A stretch of DNA of 64,000 nucleotides from Comamonas suwonensis (GTDB lineage: Bacteria; Pseudomonadota; Gammaproteobacteria; Burkholderiales; Burkholderiaceae_C): contig NZ_JABBCQ020000016.1 in NCBI RefSeq assembly GCF_012844455.2, positions 1 through 64,000 on the forward strand, written 5' to 3'. The translations under genes and the position numbers were made by a program. The notes under the pieces are model-generated. The model searched no databases, was not told the origin of the DNA, and worked only from the letters and a program-made list of their open reading frames with translations. Below are positions 52,189 to 61,737 of this stretch, in pieces (position 1 is the first letter of the stretch; each line of letters begins with the position of its first letter).

Positions 52189-54312
52189 CTAACCTTGTTT
52201 TCGGCTGGCTTGCGCTGTAGCTGCACCGCTGACAGCCTGCGATGGCGCTTGCGCATAGCGCTTGAATTCCATGCTGTAGGTGGCACGGCCTTGGGTCATG
52301 GAGCGCAAATGTGTGGCATAACCAAACATCTCCGACAGCGGTACTTCGGCCTTGATGGTCTTGCCGCCACCGGCGATATCGTCCATGCCCTGAACCGCAC
52401 CACGGCGTGAAGATAGATTGCCCATGACGGTGCCCGCATAGTCCTCGGGAGTCTCTACTTCCACAGCCATGATGGGCTCCAGAATCACCGGGCTGGCTTT
52501 CTTGCAGGCTTCCTTGAAGCCCAGAATGGCTGCCATCTTGAAGGCCTGTTCCGACGAGTCCACATCGTGGTAGGAGCCGAAGGTCAGGCGCACGCGCACA
52601 TCCACCACGGGGTAGCCCGAGAGTACGCCCGAAGTCATGGCTTCGCGCAGGCCTTTTTCCACGGCAGGAATGAACTCACGTGGAATGACGCCGCCCTTGA
52701 TCTCGTCCACAAACTCAAAGCCTTTGCCTGATTCAAGCGGCTCTACTGTCAGCACGACATGGCCGTACTGGCCTTTGCCGCCGGACTGGCGCACAAACTT
52801 GCCGTCGACATCGGCTACGGGTTTGCGAATCGTTTCACGGTAGGCCACCTGTGGCTTGCCCACATTGGCCGCTACGTTGAACTCGCGCTTCATGCGGTCC
52901 ACGATGATTTCAAGGTGCAGCTCGCCCATGCCCGCGATGATGGTCTGGCCCGATTCTTCGTCGGTACTGACTCGGAAGGACGGGTCTTCAGCGGCAAGAC
53001 GGGCCAGTGCCAGTCCCATTTTTTCCTGATCGGCCTTGGTTTTGGGTTCTACCGCTTGAGCAATCACGGGGTCGGGGAAGGCAATTTTCTCCAGAACAAT
53101 CGGGGCATGCGGGTCGCACAGGGTCTCGCCCGTGCTCACGTCCTTCAGGCCTACGCAAGCCGCAATATCGCCTGCGCGGATTTCTTCGATTTCCTGGCGG
53201 GCGTTGGCATGCATCTGCACGATGCGGCCAATGCGCTCCTTTTTGCTGCGAATCGGGTTGTAAACCAGATCACCCTTGGACAGCACGCCGGAGTACACGC
53301 GCACAAAGGTCAGCTGCCCGACAAACGGGTCGGTCATGAGCTTGAAGGCCAGGGCTGCGAATTTTTCATCGTCGCTGGCATGGCGCACCAGTGTGGCGCT
53401 GGCATCGTCGTCTTCGCTGTGTCCCTCTACGGGCGGTACATCCAGCGGCGAGGGCATGAGTTCGACGATGGCATCCAGCAGCCGTTGCACGCCTCGGTTC
53501 TTGAAGGCGGAGCCGCAGAGCATGGGCTGAATCTCGGTCGCTATCGTGCGCAGGCGCAGGCCCGTGATGATGTCTTGCGCGTTCAGGTCGCCGGTGTTCA
53601 GGTATTTTTCGGTCAAGGCTTCCGTGGCTTCGGCCGCGGCTTCTACCATCTTCTGCCGCCACTCGCTGGCGCTGGATTGCAAGGCTTCAGGAATGTCCTG
53701 ATATTCAAATTTCACGCCCTGTGATTCATCGTCCCAGAAAATGGCTTTCATCTTGATGAGATCGACCACGCCATGAAAATCGGCTTCAGCCCCGATGGGG
53801 ATGACGACGGGCACGGGATGGGCCTTGAGCCGGTCCATCATCATCTGGCGCACGCGAAAGAAGTCGGCACCTACGCGGTCCATTTTGTTGACAAAGGCCA
53901 GGCGCGGAACCTTGTACTTGTTGGCCTGGCGCCAGACGGTTTCAGACTGCGGCTGCACGCCGCCCACGGAGTCATAGACCATGACGGCGCCATCCAGCAC
54001 GCGCATGGAGCGCTCGACCTCGATGGTGAAGTCCACGTGGCCGGGGGTGTCGATGATGTTGATGCGATGGGGCTGGAAATTGTGCTCCATGCCCGACCAG
54101 AACGCCGTGGTTGCCGCCGAGGTGATGGTGATGCCGCGTTCTTGTTCCTGCTCCATCCAGTCCATGGTGGCTGCGCCGTCATGCACCTCACCCAGTTTGT
54201 GGTTCACCCCGGTGTAGAACAGGATGCGCTCGGTTGTCGTGGTCTTGCCGGCATCAATGTGCGCGGAAATGCCGATATTGCGATAGCGCTCTATAGGGGT
54301 GTGGCGAGCCAT
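52189..54312 (-). CDS. fusA: Elongation factor G
   Basis: A 707-residue EF-G, the translocation GTPase. G1 is [14 protein letters not shown]3 DTPGHVDF (with the catalytic His), G4 NKMD; domains II-V follow ([56 protein letters not shown]). It stands alone rather than in the usual rpsL-rpsG-fusA-tufA operon, so it is probably a second fusA copy. It is full length with no defect seen. Its C-terminal tail ([21 protein letters not shown]) is Ala/Gln-rich and longer than usual. Bidentate or specialised duplicates (fusA2) cannot be told apart here. Confidence 0.93.
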   Translation of the reverse strand: MARHTPIERYRNIGISAHIDAGKTTTTERILFYTGVNHKLGEVHDGAATMDWMEQEQERGITITSAATTAFWSGMEHNFQPHRINIIDTPGHVDFTIEVERSMRVLDGAVMVYDSVGGVQPQSETVWRQANKYKVPRLAFVNKMDRVGADFFRVRQMMMDRLKAHPVPVVIPIGAEADFHGVVDLIKMKAIFWDDESQGVKFEYQDIPEALQSSASEWRQKMVEAAAEATEALTEKYLNTGDLNAQDIITGLRLRTIATEIQPMLCGSAFKNRGVQRLLDAIVELMPSPLDVPPVEGHSEDDDASATLVRHASDDEKFAALAFKLMTDPFVGQLTFVRVYSGVLSKGDLVYNPIRSKKERIGRIVQMHANARQEIEEIRAGDIAACVGLKDVSTGETLCDPHAPIVLEKIAFPDPVIAQAVEPKTKADQEKMGLALARLAAEDPSFRVSTDEESGQTIIAGMGELHLEIIVDRMKREFNVAANVGKPQVAYRETIRKPVADVDGKFVRQSGGKGQYGHVVLTVEPLESGKGFEFVDEIKGGVIPREFIPAVEKGLREAMTSGVLSGYPVVDVRVRLTFGSYHDVDSSEQAFKMAAILGFKEACKKASPVILEPIMAVEVETPEDYAGTVMGNLSSRRGAVQGMDDIAGGGKTIKAEVPLSEMFGYATHLRSMTQGRATYSMEFKRYAQAPSQAVSGAATAQASRKQG

Positions 54313-54549
54313 GATGACCTCCCTGATACTTAGACCTGCAACTCGAACACCGACACCGCATTGGCGGCGCCAGCAACCTGACTGACAGTGCGGGAAATAT
54401 TAGAGCGGCATGGACATGCTCACTGCCAGCGTGGGTATGCGATGTGCGTCACAAAGTGACTCGCCACTACGCTGTTGCTGGGCGCTGAGTTCTATCAGCG
54501 GCGCATTTCTAAATCACCGGGCAATAAGCCCATAGCAGGAGTCTTGAGC

Positions 54550-54798
54550 ATGGCAGAGCAAACGATTGAGGCAGCGGCCCACAAAATTCTCTACATCCTG
54601 GTGGTGGAGCAGAGCTTGCGCACGCAAGAGAGCATGAGTGCCAAGGCGCTGGCGGCGGATTTGCAAAGGCATGGCCTCAGCGATGGTGACCAACGTGCAG
54701 GGCTGGACCTGGCAGTGAGGAAAGGGTGGCTGCAGATGGGCGCTGATGGTGCGGTTCAGTTGACGGATGCCGGATTTGATTTGAACTTCAACCAGTAA
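54550..54798 (+). CDS. Small hypothetical protein, possible winged-helix
   Basis: An 82-residue soluble protein. HKILYILVVEQSLRTQESMSA is a helix, and KALAADLQRHGLSDGDQ followed by GLDLAVRKGWLQMGADGAVQLTDAGFDLN looks like a winged-helix ending in a beta wing. The ATG at 54550 follows AGGAG at 54537. The 237 bases between fusA and this start hold no other gene. No family name recognised. Confidence 0.65.
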   Translation: MAEQTIEAAAHKILYILVVEQSLRTQESMSAKALAADLQRHGLSDGDQRAGLDLAVRKGWLQMGADGAVQLTDAGFDLNFNQ

Positions 54799-54838
54799 GA
54801 ACTGCTTTAATCCGCCGGCCTGGCGGACTTTAGCGCTC

Positions 54839-55222
54839 TTACTCCAGATAAATGCCTTTTTCTTTTTTGCGTGCTCGCATGCCGGTGCGCAAAAAAAGAT
54901 CGCTGCCGCCTTGCACGGCCAGGGGCTTGCCAGTGGCTGCGGTCAGATGCGCGTCAGCGCGCTCTTCCCAATGCTCCAGCAGGTCTTGCAGGGCCACGCG
55001 CTCAGAATCTTTGAGCTGTGGGTGCTGCTGCAAAAATTCCTGCAGATACTTGCGTGCGTCTATTCCCAGCTGCTCGCGGGTGGTAGCCAGCGAGATATAG
55101 CTGATGTCGTCGTCACGGCCAGAGGTGTGCGTGCCCAGAAGATAGCAGCCCATATAGTCGCCGCGGGGTTGACCCACAGGGGGATCTTGGCTGAGTTTCT
55201 TGAACAGGCTGAATGGCCACAT
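54839..55222 (-). CDS. Hypothetical protein
   Basis: A 127-residue soluble protein (MWPFSLFKKLSQDPP...KEKGIYLE). The centre reads YISLATTREQLGIDARKYLQEFLQQHPQLKDSERVAL in the full sequence, a long helix pair, and it ends in a basic segment. No domain recognised. ATG 55222 has AGGAA eight bases upstream; a further ATG at 55378 would run into the divergent penicillin acylase leader and is rejected. Confidence 0.65.
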   Translation of the reverse strand: MWPFSLFKKLSQDPPVGQPRGDYMGCYLLGTHTSGRDDDISYISLATTREQLGIDARKYLQEFLQQHPQLKDSERVALQDLLEHWEERADAHLTAATGKPLAVQGGSDLFLRTGMRARKKEKGIYLE

Positions 55223-55340
55223 GCGTTGAATTCCTAACACCGGGCCTGTGCCCAAACAGGTATTGTCACCCATGCTTTGTGGCCGCGGCCATGTGGTTGT
55301 TGCGCACAGATCAGCAAGAAGACCAGTAAAAGAGGTGCAT

Positions 55341-57942
55341 ATGGGAGACATGGCGGCAGACAAAAACTCAGGGGGCAAGGCTTCATCTGCTCCATGGACT
55401 CGGCGCGTACTTCACGCCGGGGCCGCATTGACTGGACTGGCCTTGCTGGCGGGCGCTGCTGCTTCCGTCTATGGCGTGCGTGCCCAGCCGCGCATGGATG
55501 GCCAAATGGCCTTGGCCGGCTTGGCAAGCAAGGTGTGGGTACGCCGAGATGAGGCGGATGTCACGCATATCAGCGCGCAATCTCCTCAGGATGTGTGGCG
55601 CGCGCTGGGTTTTGTGCACGCGCAGGAGCGCGGCTGGCAGCTCGAATTCAACCGGCGGCTGATGCAGGGGCGCTTGTCTGAAATTCTGGGACCTGCCACG
55701 CTGGAGCTGGACCAACTCATGCGCGCTCTGGATATTCGCGGCACCGCCCGCCGCCAGTACCAGGCTCTGCCGCCATCGGTGCAGGAGTCGCTGCAGGTTT
55801 ACAGCCACGGCATTGCTGCGTTCTACGCCAGACCTTCGCAGGCCATGGCACCTGAATTTTTTCTGCTGGGCACCAAGGCCGGGGCGGGTGGGCCATCGGC
55901 CTGGGACCCTGAAGACACCGTCGGCTGGGCGTTGATGATGGCATTGGATCTGGGAGGCAACTGGGGCAATGAATTTGCGCGGCTCAATTTGCTTCAAGTC
56001 TTGAGCACCGAGCAGCTGTGGCAACTGATGCCCGCTTACCCGGGTGAGTCGCCGGCGACGGCGGTTGATCTGGCCCAGCTTTATCGGCAGCTGGGCGTGT
56101 ACCGCAACGCGGATGCACCACAAAAAGTCTCCGTCCCAGCGCAGCAGATTCAATCGGCCCTGCAGCAATGGGCTGGCGCAGCGGTGCGAGACATGGGCAC
56201 CAATGATGGGCTGGGCAGCAATAACTGGGTGGTCGCAGGCAGCAAAACCAAAAGCGGTAAACCGCTGCTGGCCAACGACCCGCATCTGGGCCTGAGCGCG
56301 CCGGCTATCTGGTACTTTGCCCGCCTGCAGTCGCCGGGCGGCAAGGCGGCTGACGGCAGCTCCCTGAGCGCATTGGATGTGACGGGTGCTACCTTGCCCG
56401 GCATGCCTTTTGTGGTGCTGGGTCGAACGGCTCATGTGGCCTGGGGCTTTACCAACACCAATCCCGATGTCCAAGATTTGTATCTTGAACAGATCAACCC
56501 CGCAGATGCCAGCCAGTACCGCACCCCTACGGGCTGGGAAAAATTTGGCATGCGTGAGGAGGTCTTCAAGGTCAAAGGCCAGAGCGATGTGAAAGTGACG
56601 CTGCGCAGCACGCGCCATGGCCCGGTGGTCAGCGATGCGCAGCAGCAATACGGCAAGGTCATCAACACCGATAAATACGCGCTGGCACTGCGCTGGGCGG
56701 CGCTGGATACAGACAACCGCACGGTCGAGGCTGGTCTTAAGGCCAATGGCGCGCAGACGGTGGCGCAGCTGCTGGCGGCATTTTCGGGTTACCACTCACC
56801 CATGCAAAGCATTGTGGCGGCTGATGTGCAGGGCCATATCGGCTTCAAGGCCGCAGGCAAGGTGCCGGTGCGATCAAGCGCGCATGACTTGCGCGGCGTG
56901 GCCCCGGCCCCCGGCCCCCGGCTGGGATGCGCGCTATGACTGGCAGGGCTGGCTGAGTTACGACCAGACCCCTCAGGATGACGGCAGCGCGCGCGGCTTT
57001 GTGGCCACCGCTAACCAGCGTGTGACCGAGCCCGGCTATGCGCATTTTTTGACGCAGGATTGGAGCCTGCCCTACCGCTACCAACGCATAGAGCAGGCGC
57101 TGGCGGCCAGCAACCAGCATGACACAGCCAGCATGGCGGCGTTGCAGGGAGACGTACAGTCGCTGGCCACGCAAGCGCTGCTGCCCGCGCTGCGCAACGC
57201 ACAATCCAGCCACCCACTGGCCGCGCAGGCTCAGCAGTTGCTGGCCGGTTTTGAGGGGCAGATGGACAAGGCACGCCCCGAGCCGCTGATTTTCTCGGTC
57301 TGGGTGGATGAGCTGACGCGCGGCATCGTCATCCCCCGCATTGGCGAGCAGCGCTTTGCCATGACCTATGGCAAGCGCGATTTTCGCGCCGGCCTGGAAG
57401 GCATTCTGGCGCGCAACGATGCGTGGTGGTGCGCACCGCTGAGCTGCGAGCAGCAGGCAAGCGAGGCGCTGACCCGCACATTGAACAAGCTGCAGGCTGC
57501 TTACGGCAGCGATCCAGGCCAGTGGCGTTGGGGCGATGCGCACCCGGCGCTGAGCGCACACAAGCCCTTCGGGTCGGTGGCGGCACTGGCGGGCATCTTC
57601 AATGTCAGCGTGCCATCGGGCGGGGATAGTTATACGGTCAACGTCGGTCAGTACAACGCCAACCCTTTGCCTGCGGATGTGAAAGCTGCGGGTGCCAAGA
57701 AGCTGCTGGGCGGGCGCTTTGTCAGCCGCCATGCGCCGTCGTTGCGCGCCATTTATGACCTGGGCGATCTGGAGTCGTCGCAGTTCATTTACCAGACGGG
57801 GCAGAGCGGGCTGGCGCTGTCAGGACGTTATGGCGATATGAGCCAGGAATGGGCCGATGGCCGCTATCGTCAACTGCAGATGCAGCCCGCGCGCTGGCGC
57901 CATGTGCTGGAGCTGCAGCCGCAAAAGCTGGCAAAGCATTGA
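55341..57942 (+). pseudogene. Penicillin acylase family gene, frameshifted
   Basis: An Ntn-hydrolase of the penicillin/AHL acylase (PA-S45) family. Frame one (55341-56939) has an N-terminal membrane anchor (ALTGLALLAGAAASVYG), QDVWRALGFVHAQER, and the autocatalytic Ser in GLGSNNWVVAGSKTKSGKPLLA, then ends early with PRLGCAL. The family sequence continues from 56921 in another frame (WDARYDWQGWLSYDQTP) to 57942. The break is a 7-bp tandem duplication GGCCCCC at 56906-56919; removing one copy restores PAPGWDARYDW. The ends together span about 865 codons. It is either a recent pseudogene, a slippage-variable gene or an assembly error. Family members hydrolyse acylated beta-lactams or homoserine lactones. 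Confidence 0.88.
56906..56919 (+). repeat. 7-bp tandem duplication causing the acylase frameshift
   Basis: GGCCCCC occurs twice in tandem within a C/G-rich tract (GGCCCCGGCCCCCGGCCCCCGG). Deleting one copy joins the two reading frames without loss of conserved residues, so it is the likely mutation. Confidence 0.85.
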
Positions 57943-57985
57943 AGTGTGTTGCTATGAAGATATGAGCTGTTAGCACCAGATATTC

Positions 57986-58019
57986 ATGGGTTTCAGCTCA
58001 TAAATAGTCTGAAACCCAT
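57986..58019. other. Hairpin between the acylase gene and the convergent hydrolase
   Basis: ATGGGTTTCAG/CTGAAACCCAT is a perfect 11-bp stem with a 12-base loop. No T-run flanks it. It lies among degraded repeat sequence in the 118-base convergent gap (57943-58060). Confidence 0.5.
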
Positions 58020-58060
58020 TCAATACAGGCGCTAAAAGCTCATGTAGCTATAGCAAAACT

Positions 58061-59032
58061 TCAGCGCAAAAAATCTTCAATCAGCTTGGCAACGGCCTTT
58101 GGCTGGTCGTGGTGCAGCATGTGGCCTGCATCATGTACCACGGCTATTTCGCACTGCGGAATATGCGTCAGGCGCTCGTGATACTCGGCCAGCGAATAGC
58201 GGCCCTTGTGCCACTGGCCCAGGCTGTCGTCAGACGCCTCTACCGACAAAGTGGGCGCGGTGATGGAGGCCAGGCAGGCCAGGGCCTCATCCACTCGGTA
58301 CAGATAGGGGTTGGTGATCTTGTGCGATGCATCACCCAGAATGCGCCAGTGGCCCTGTTCATCAGGCGCAGCCCAGTGGTGGGCCAGCCACAGCGCCTTG
58401 TCGCGCGGCAGGCGGCGGTTGGTTTTTTGCAGACGGTCGGCCACGGCCTCCACGCTCGCATAAGGGGCCAGGGTCATGCCGCCCGCGCGTTGCTCGCGCA
58501 ACTCATCCATCCATTGAGCCAGCCGCTTTGGGGCCTGGCTGGCAGCGGTTTCGGGCATGCCAAACCCTTCGAGATTGACAAAGCGGCGAATCCGCTCAGC
58601 CCGCGCGCCTGCGTACATGCAGGAGATATTGCCGCCCATGCTGTGACCCACCAGATCCACGGGGCGGTCTGGCGAGATTTGCTCCAGCAGCATGTCCAGA
58701 TCGGCCAGATAGTCGGTGAAGTAATAACTGTCGCAAGGCTGGGCCGTGCGGCTGAGGCCAAAACCGCGCCAGTCGTGGGCGACGATGCGACGGCCCTGCG
58801 CAAAGGCTTCGCTGAAGGCATCCACCACAAACTGGTACGAGGCGGCCACATCCATCCAGCCATGGGCCAGCACCAGCACGGGCAGATCGGGGTTGATCTG
58901 AGCGGGCTCCCAGTGACGCAGGTGGTAATGCATATTGCGTACCGGCAGCATCTGCGACTGCCACTGACGGCGGGGCTGGTAGGGCGTTTGCGTGGTGGCG
59001 GTGCTCTGATCGATGGGGTTGTGCGTTGTCAT
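58061..59032 (-). CDS. Alpha/beta-hydrolase
   Basis: A 323-residue alpha/beta-hydrolase fold enzyme, cytoplasmic. Oxyanion region VLAHGWMDVAASYQFV, nucleophile elbow GHSMGGN, an acid in LSVEASDDSLGQWH and His in HDAGHMLHHDQ, so the Ser-Asp-His triad is complete. ATG 59032 has CGGAGAC upstream. It resembles serine hydrolases such as MhpC or proline iminopeptidase but the substrate is not evident. It is divergent from the aldo/keto reductase. Confidence 0.88.
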   Translation of the reverse strand: MTTHNPIDQSTATTQTPYQPRRQWQSQMLPVRNMHYHLRHWEPAQINPDLPVLVLAHGWMDVAASYQFVVDAFSEAFAQGRRIVAHDWRGFGLSRTAQPCDSYYFTDYLADLDMLLEQISPDRPVDLVGHSMGGNISCMYAGARAERIRRFVNLEGFGMPETAASQAPKRLAQWMDELREQRAGGMTLAPYASVEAVADRLQKTNRRLPRDKALWLAHHWAAPDEQGHWRILGDASHKITNPYLYRVDEALACLASITAPTLSVEASDDSLGQWHKGRYSLAEYHERLTHIPQCEIAVVHDAGHMLHHDQPKAVAKLIEDFLR

Positions 59033-59163
59033 GATGTCTCCGTTGTTTTGATTATTGCGGTTGTGGCCGCCAGCGCCGTCGTTCATGGGACACAGACGGG
59101 ACAGAGGGGCGTCAGCAAAAACACGGGGGCTGCCGTGGTTATGCAGGCTCAGGCCATAAACTG

Positions 59164-60264
59164 ATGGCTATGACTTCTGCAGCTCAAAACCATCGCCTTT
59201 CCATGAATCCTGTCGCTCTGGGGCAGAGTGACTTGCGCGTCAGCCCCATCTGTCTGGGCACCATGACGTTTGGCGAGCAGGTGGATGAGGCCGAGGCCCA
59301 TCGCATCATGGACCGCGCGGTGGAGCGCGGCGTGGACTTTTTCGACACCGCCGAAATGTATTCCGTGCCCGCCCGCGCCGCCACCTTTGGCGCGACAGAG
59401 GCCATCATCGGACGCTGGCTCAAGGCCCGCCCGGGAATGCGCGAGCAGCTCACGCTGGCCACCAAGGTGGCCGGCCCGACGCGCGGCATGCCCTGGGTTC
59501 GCGAAGGCACGGGCATGACGGCCGCAGACATTGTTCGCTCTTGCGATGCCAGCCTGCAGCGCCTGCAGACGGAGGTGATTGACCTCTACCAGATTCACTG
59601 GCCCGAACGTCACGTACCCGCCTTCGGTGCCATGTATTACGACCCCACGAAGGAAACCTCGGCCACCCCCATCCATGAGCAGCTGGCGGCGCTGGCCGGT
59701 CTGGTCAAGCAGGGCAAGATTCGCCATATCGGCCTCTCGAACGAGAGCCCTTATGGCGTGCATGAATTTGTGCGACTGGCCGAGCAGCATGGCCTGCCGC
59801 GTGTGGCGAGCACGCAGAACCCGTATTGCCTGGTCAACCGCAGCTATGAAAACGGCCTGGACGAAACCTGCCATCGTCTGAATGTGTCGCTGCTGGCCTA
59901 TTCGCCACTGGCCTTTGGTCTGCTGACGGGCAAGTTTGATGAGTTTGCCCCGGCAGACGCGGGTGCGCCCAAGGATTCACGCATTGGCAAATATGAATCG
60001 GTACAAAAGCAGCGCTGGGGCCGCCCCGATGCGCTGGCTGCCGCCCGCCGCTACAACGCGCTGGCCCGCAAACATGGCATGACGCCGGTGCAAATGGCGC
60101 TGGCGTTTTGCTATACCAAATGGCAGGTGGCCAGCACCATCATCGGCGTGACCTCGGTAGCGCAGCTGGATGAGGACTTGAACGCATGGGGCACCCAGCT
60201 CTCGCCAGAGCTGCTGGCCGAGATTGACGCCATCCGCTGGGAGATGCGTGATCCGGCGGTTTGA
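59164..60264 (+). CDS. Aldo/keto reductase, Tas-like
   Basis: A 366-residue AKR. D61 and Y66 (FFDTAEMYSVP), K101 (LTLATKVAG) and the His in YQIHWPERH form the catalytic tetrad; the NADPH site lies in GVTSVAQLDEDLNAW. The inserted loop GAMYYDPTKE and the WPERH motif are features of the Tas/Kv-beta-like group. The start is uncertain: ATG at 59164, 59170 or 59203 (MNPVALGQSDLRVSP); none has a strong ribosome-binding site. Family members reduce aldehydes; the physiological substrate is unknown. Confidence 0.9.
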   Translation: MAMTSAAQNHRLSMNPVALGQSDLRVSPICLGTMTFGEQVDEAEAHRIMDRAVERGVDFFDTAEMYSVPARAATFGATEAIIGRWLKARPGMREQLTLATKVAGPTRGMPWVREGTGMTAADIVRSCDASLQRLQTEVIDLYQIHWPERHVPAFGAMYYDPTKETSATPIHEQLAALAGLVKQGKIRHIGLSNESPYGVHEFVRLAEQHGLPRVASTQNPYCLVNRSYENGLDETCHRLNVSLLAYSPLAFGLLTGKFDEFAPADAGAPKDSRIGKYESVQKQRWGRPDALAAARRYNALARKHGMTPVQMALAFCYTKWQVASTIIGVTSVAQLDEDLNAWGTQLSPELLAEIDAIRWEMRDPAV

Positions 60265-60291
60265 GACGGTGCAGTTTTGAGTAAGAATGTC

Positions 60292-60330
60292 TGCTAGCGT
60301 AAATCCAATAAGCGCTAGCAGCTATCAAAT
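60292..60330. repeat. Comamonadaceae intergenic repeat, inverted copy
   Basis: TGCTAGCG (60292-60299) pairs with CGCTAGCA (60313-60320), then GCTATCAAAT. This is the reverse complement of the TTTGATAGCTGCTAGCG core at 49337. It sits seven bases before the ybaK start, so it lies in its leader. Confidence 0.75.
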
Positions 60331-60337
60331 TTGAATC

Positions 60338-60838
60338 ATGGCCAAAAAAGACAAAAACGCCCATGTGAGCGAAACCCCCGCCACGCAAATGCTCAAGGCC
60401 CACAAGGTGGAGTTTTCCGAGCACCCCTACGAGTACGTTGAGCATGGCGGTACCGAAGAGTCGGCAAAGCAGCTGGGGCTGACCGAGCACATGGTGGTCA
60501 AAACGCTGGTGATGCAAGACCAGGACGCCAAGCCGCTGATTGTTCTCATGCATGGCGACTGCAAGGTGTCCACCAAGAATCTGGCCCGCCAGATTGGTGC
60601 CAAAAGCGTGGAGCCCTGCAAGCCCGAAGTAGCCAACCGCCACAGTGGTTATCTGGTGGGCGGCACATCGCCCTTTGGCACCAAGCGCGACATGCCGGTC
60701 TATATCGAGGACACCATTCTGGAGCTGCCCCGCATTGCCATCAATGGCGGGCGGCGCGGTTATCTGCTGCAACTGGCCCCTGAGGTTTGTACCCGGCTAC
60801 TCAATGCCCAGCCGGTGCACTGCGCGCTGGCAGAATAG
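60338..60838 (+). CDS. ybaK: Cys-tRNA(Pro) deacylase YbaK/EbsC type
   Basis: A 166-residue YbaK-family editing domain that hydrolyses mischarged Cys-tRNA(Pro) in trans. Motifs: TPATQMLKAHKVEF, EESAKQLGLTEHMVVKTLV, VSTKNLARQIGAKSVEP, and SGYLVGGTSPFGTKRDMPVY with the conserved Lys of the VKTL region. Length and motifs match E. coli YbaK. The 5' leader contains a genomic repeat and no clear Shine-Dalgarno. Confidence 0.92.
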   Translation: MAKKDKNAHVSETPATQMLKAHKVEFSEHPYEYVEHGGTEESAKQLGLTEHMVVKTLVMQDQDAKPLIVLMHGDCKVSTKNLARQIGAKSVEPCKPEVANRHSGYLVGGTSPFGTKRDMPVYIEDTILELPRIAINGGRRGYLLQLAPEVCTRLLNAQPVHCALAE

Positions 60839-60950
60839 GGGCCGGCTTGGCGGGCAATGGGCCCGGTAGGTAAAAACTCAAACAACAACAAGAGTCGCAT
60901 CATTTTTGAAGCTGCGGCTCTCAGTGCCAGACTCTGGCCGAGGAATTTCG

Positions 60951-61637
60951 TTGAACGCCCTCTATCCTGTGATTGCCGTTGTTGCGGCTTATCTGATCGG
61001 CTCCCTGTCCTTTGCCGTCATCGTCAGCCGCGTCATGGGGCTGCATGATCCGCGCACTTACGGCAGCGGCAACCCCGGAGCGACCAATGTGCTGCGCTCT
61101 GGCAGCAAACCGGCCGCGGTCATGACGCTGCTGCTGGATGCGCTCAAGGGCTTTGTGCCCGTGCTGCTGGTCAAGGTGTTTGGCGAGCAGTTCGGTCTGG
61201 GTGATAACACCCTGGCCCTGGTCGGTCTGGCCGCATTTCTGGGTCATCTCTACCCCGTGTTCTTTGGCTTCAAGGGCGGTAAGGGCGTGGCGACTGCACT
61301 GGGCGTGTTGCTGGGCATCAGCGGCTGGCTGGGTCTGGCGACGGCGCTGACCTGGGTGATCGTGGCGGTGTTCTTCCGCTACTCGTCGTTGGCGGCGCTG
61401 ATCGCATCGATTTTTGCGCCGGTGTACTACGTGCTGTGCAGCGGCATTGTCTGGGACGCCGAGCCGCCCATTACGACCGCGATTGTGGTGATGGCAATTT
61501 TGCTGGTCTGGCGCCACCGTGAAAACATTCAGCGCCTGATCGCTGGCAAGGAATCCCGGCTGGGCAAGAAAAAAGCCGAGGAATCCAAGCCTGCCGAGAC
61601 GGCGGGTAAAAAAGCAGGCAAGGGCAAGCGCCGCTAA
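60951..61637 (+). CDS. plsY: Glycerol-3-phosphate acyltransferase PlsY
   Basis: A 228-residue integral membrane enzyme that acylates glycerol-3-phosphate from acyl-phosphate, starting phospholipid synthesis. About five hydrophobic helices with the PlsY motifs [26 protein letters not shown] and the third-loop region following. A basic C-terminal tail ([24 protein letters not shown]) is cytoplasmic and unusually long. I use TTG 60951, preceded by AGGAA; an ATG 15 codons upstream would add residues without support. Confidence 0.93.
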   Translation: MNALYPVIAVVAAYLIGSLSFAVIVSRVMGLHDPRTYGSGNPGATNVLRSGSKPAAVMTLLLDALKGFVPVLLVKVFGEQFGLGDNTLALVGLAAFLGHLYPVFFGFKGGKGVATALGVLLGISGWLGLATALTWVIVAVFFRYSSLAALIASIFAPVYYVLCSGIVWDAEPPITTAIVVMAILLVWRHRENIQRLIAGKESRLGKKKAEESKPAETAGKKAGKGKRR

Positions 61638-61737
61638 GGCGCTGGCTCTTGAAGAATCAAGGGTTTTATCAAGAAACCCAAGGCAGACGGGGCGCAAGCA
61701 GCTCCCTATTCAATAGCACCAAGCAAAGCACTCCCTT

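Noticed and set aside
52189..54312. Tetracycline-resistance ribosomal protection protein (TetM-like)
   Set aside because: The G-domain and domain IV motifs are those of canonical EF-G, including [10 protein letters not shown] and [12 protein letters not shown].
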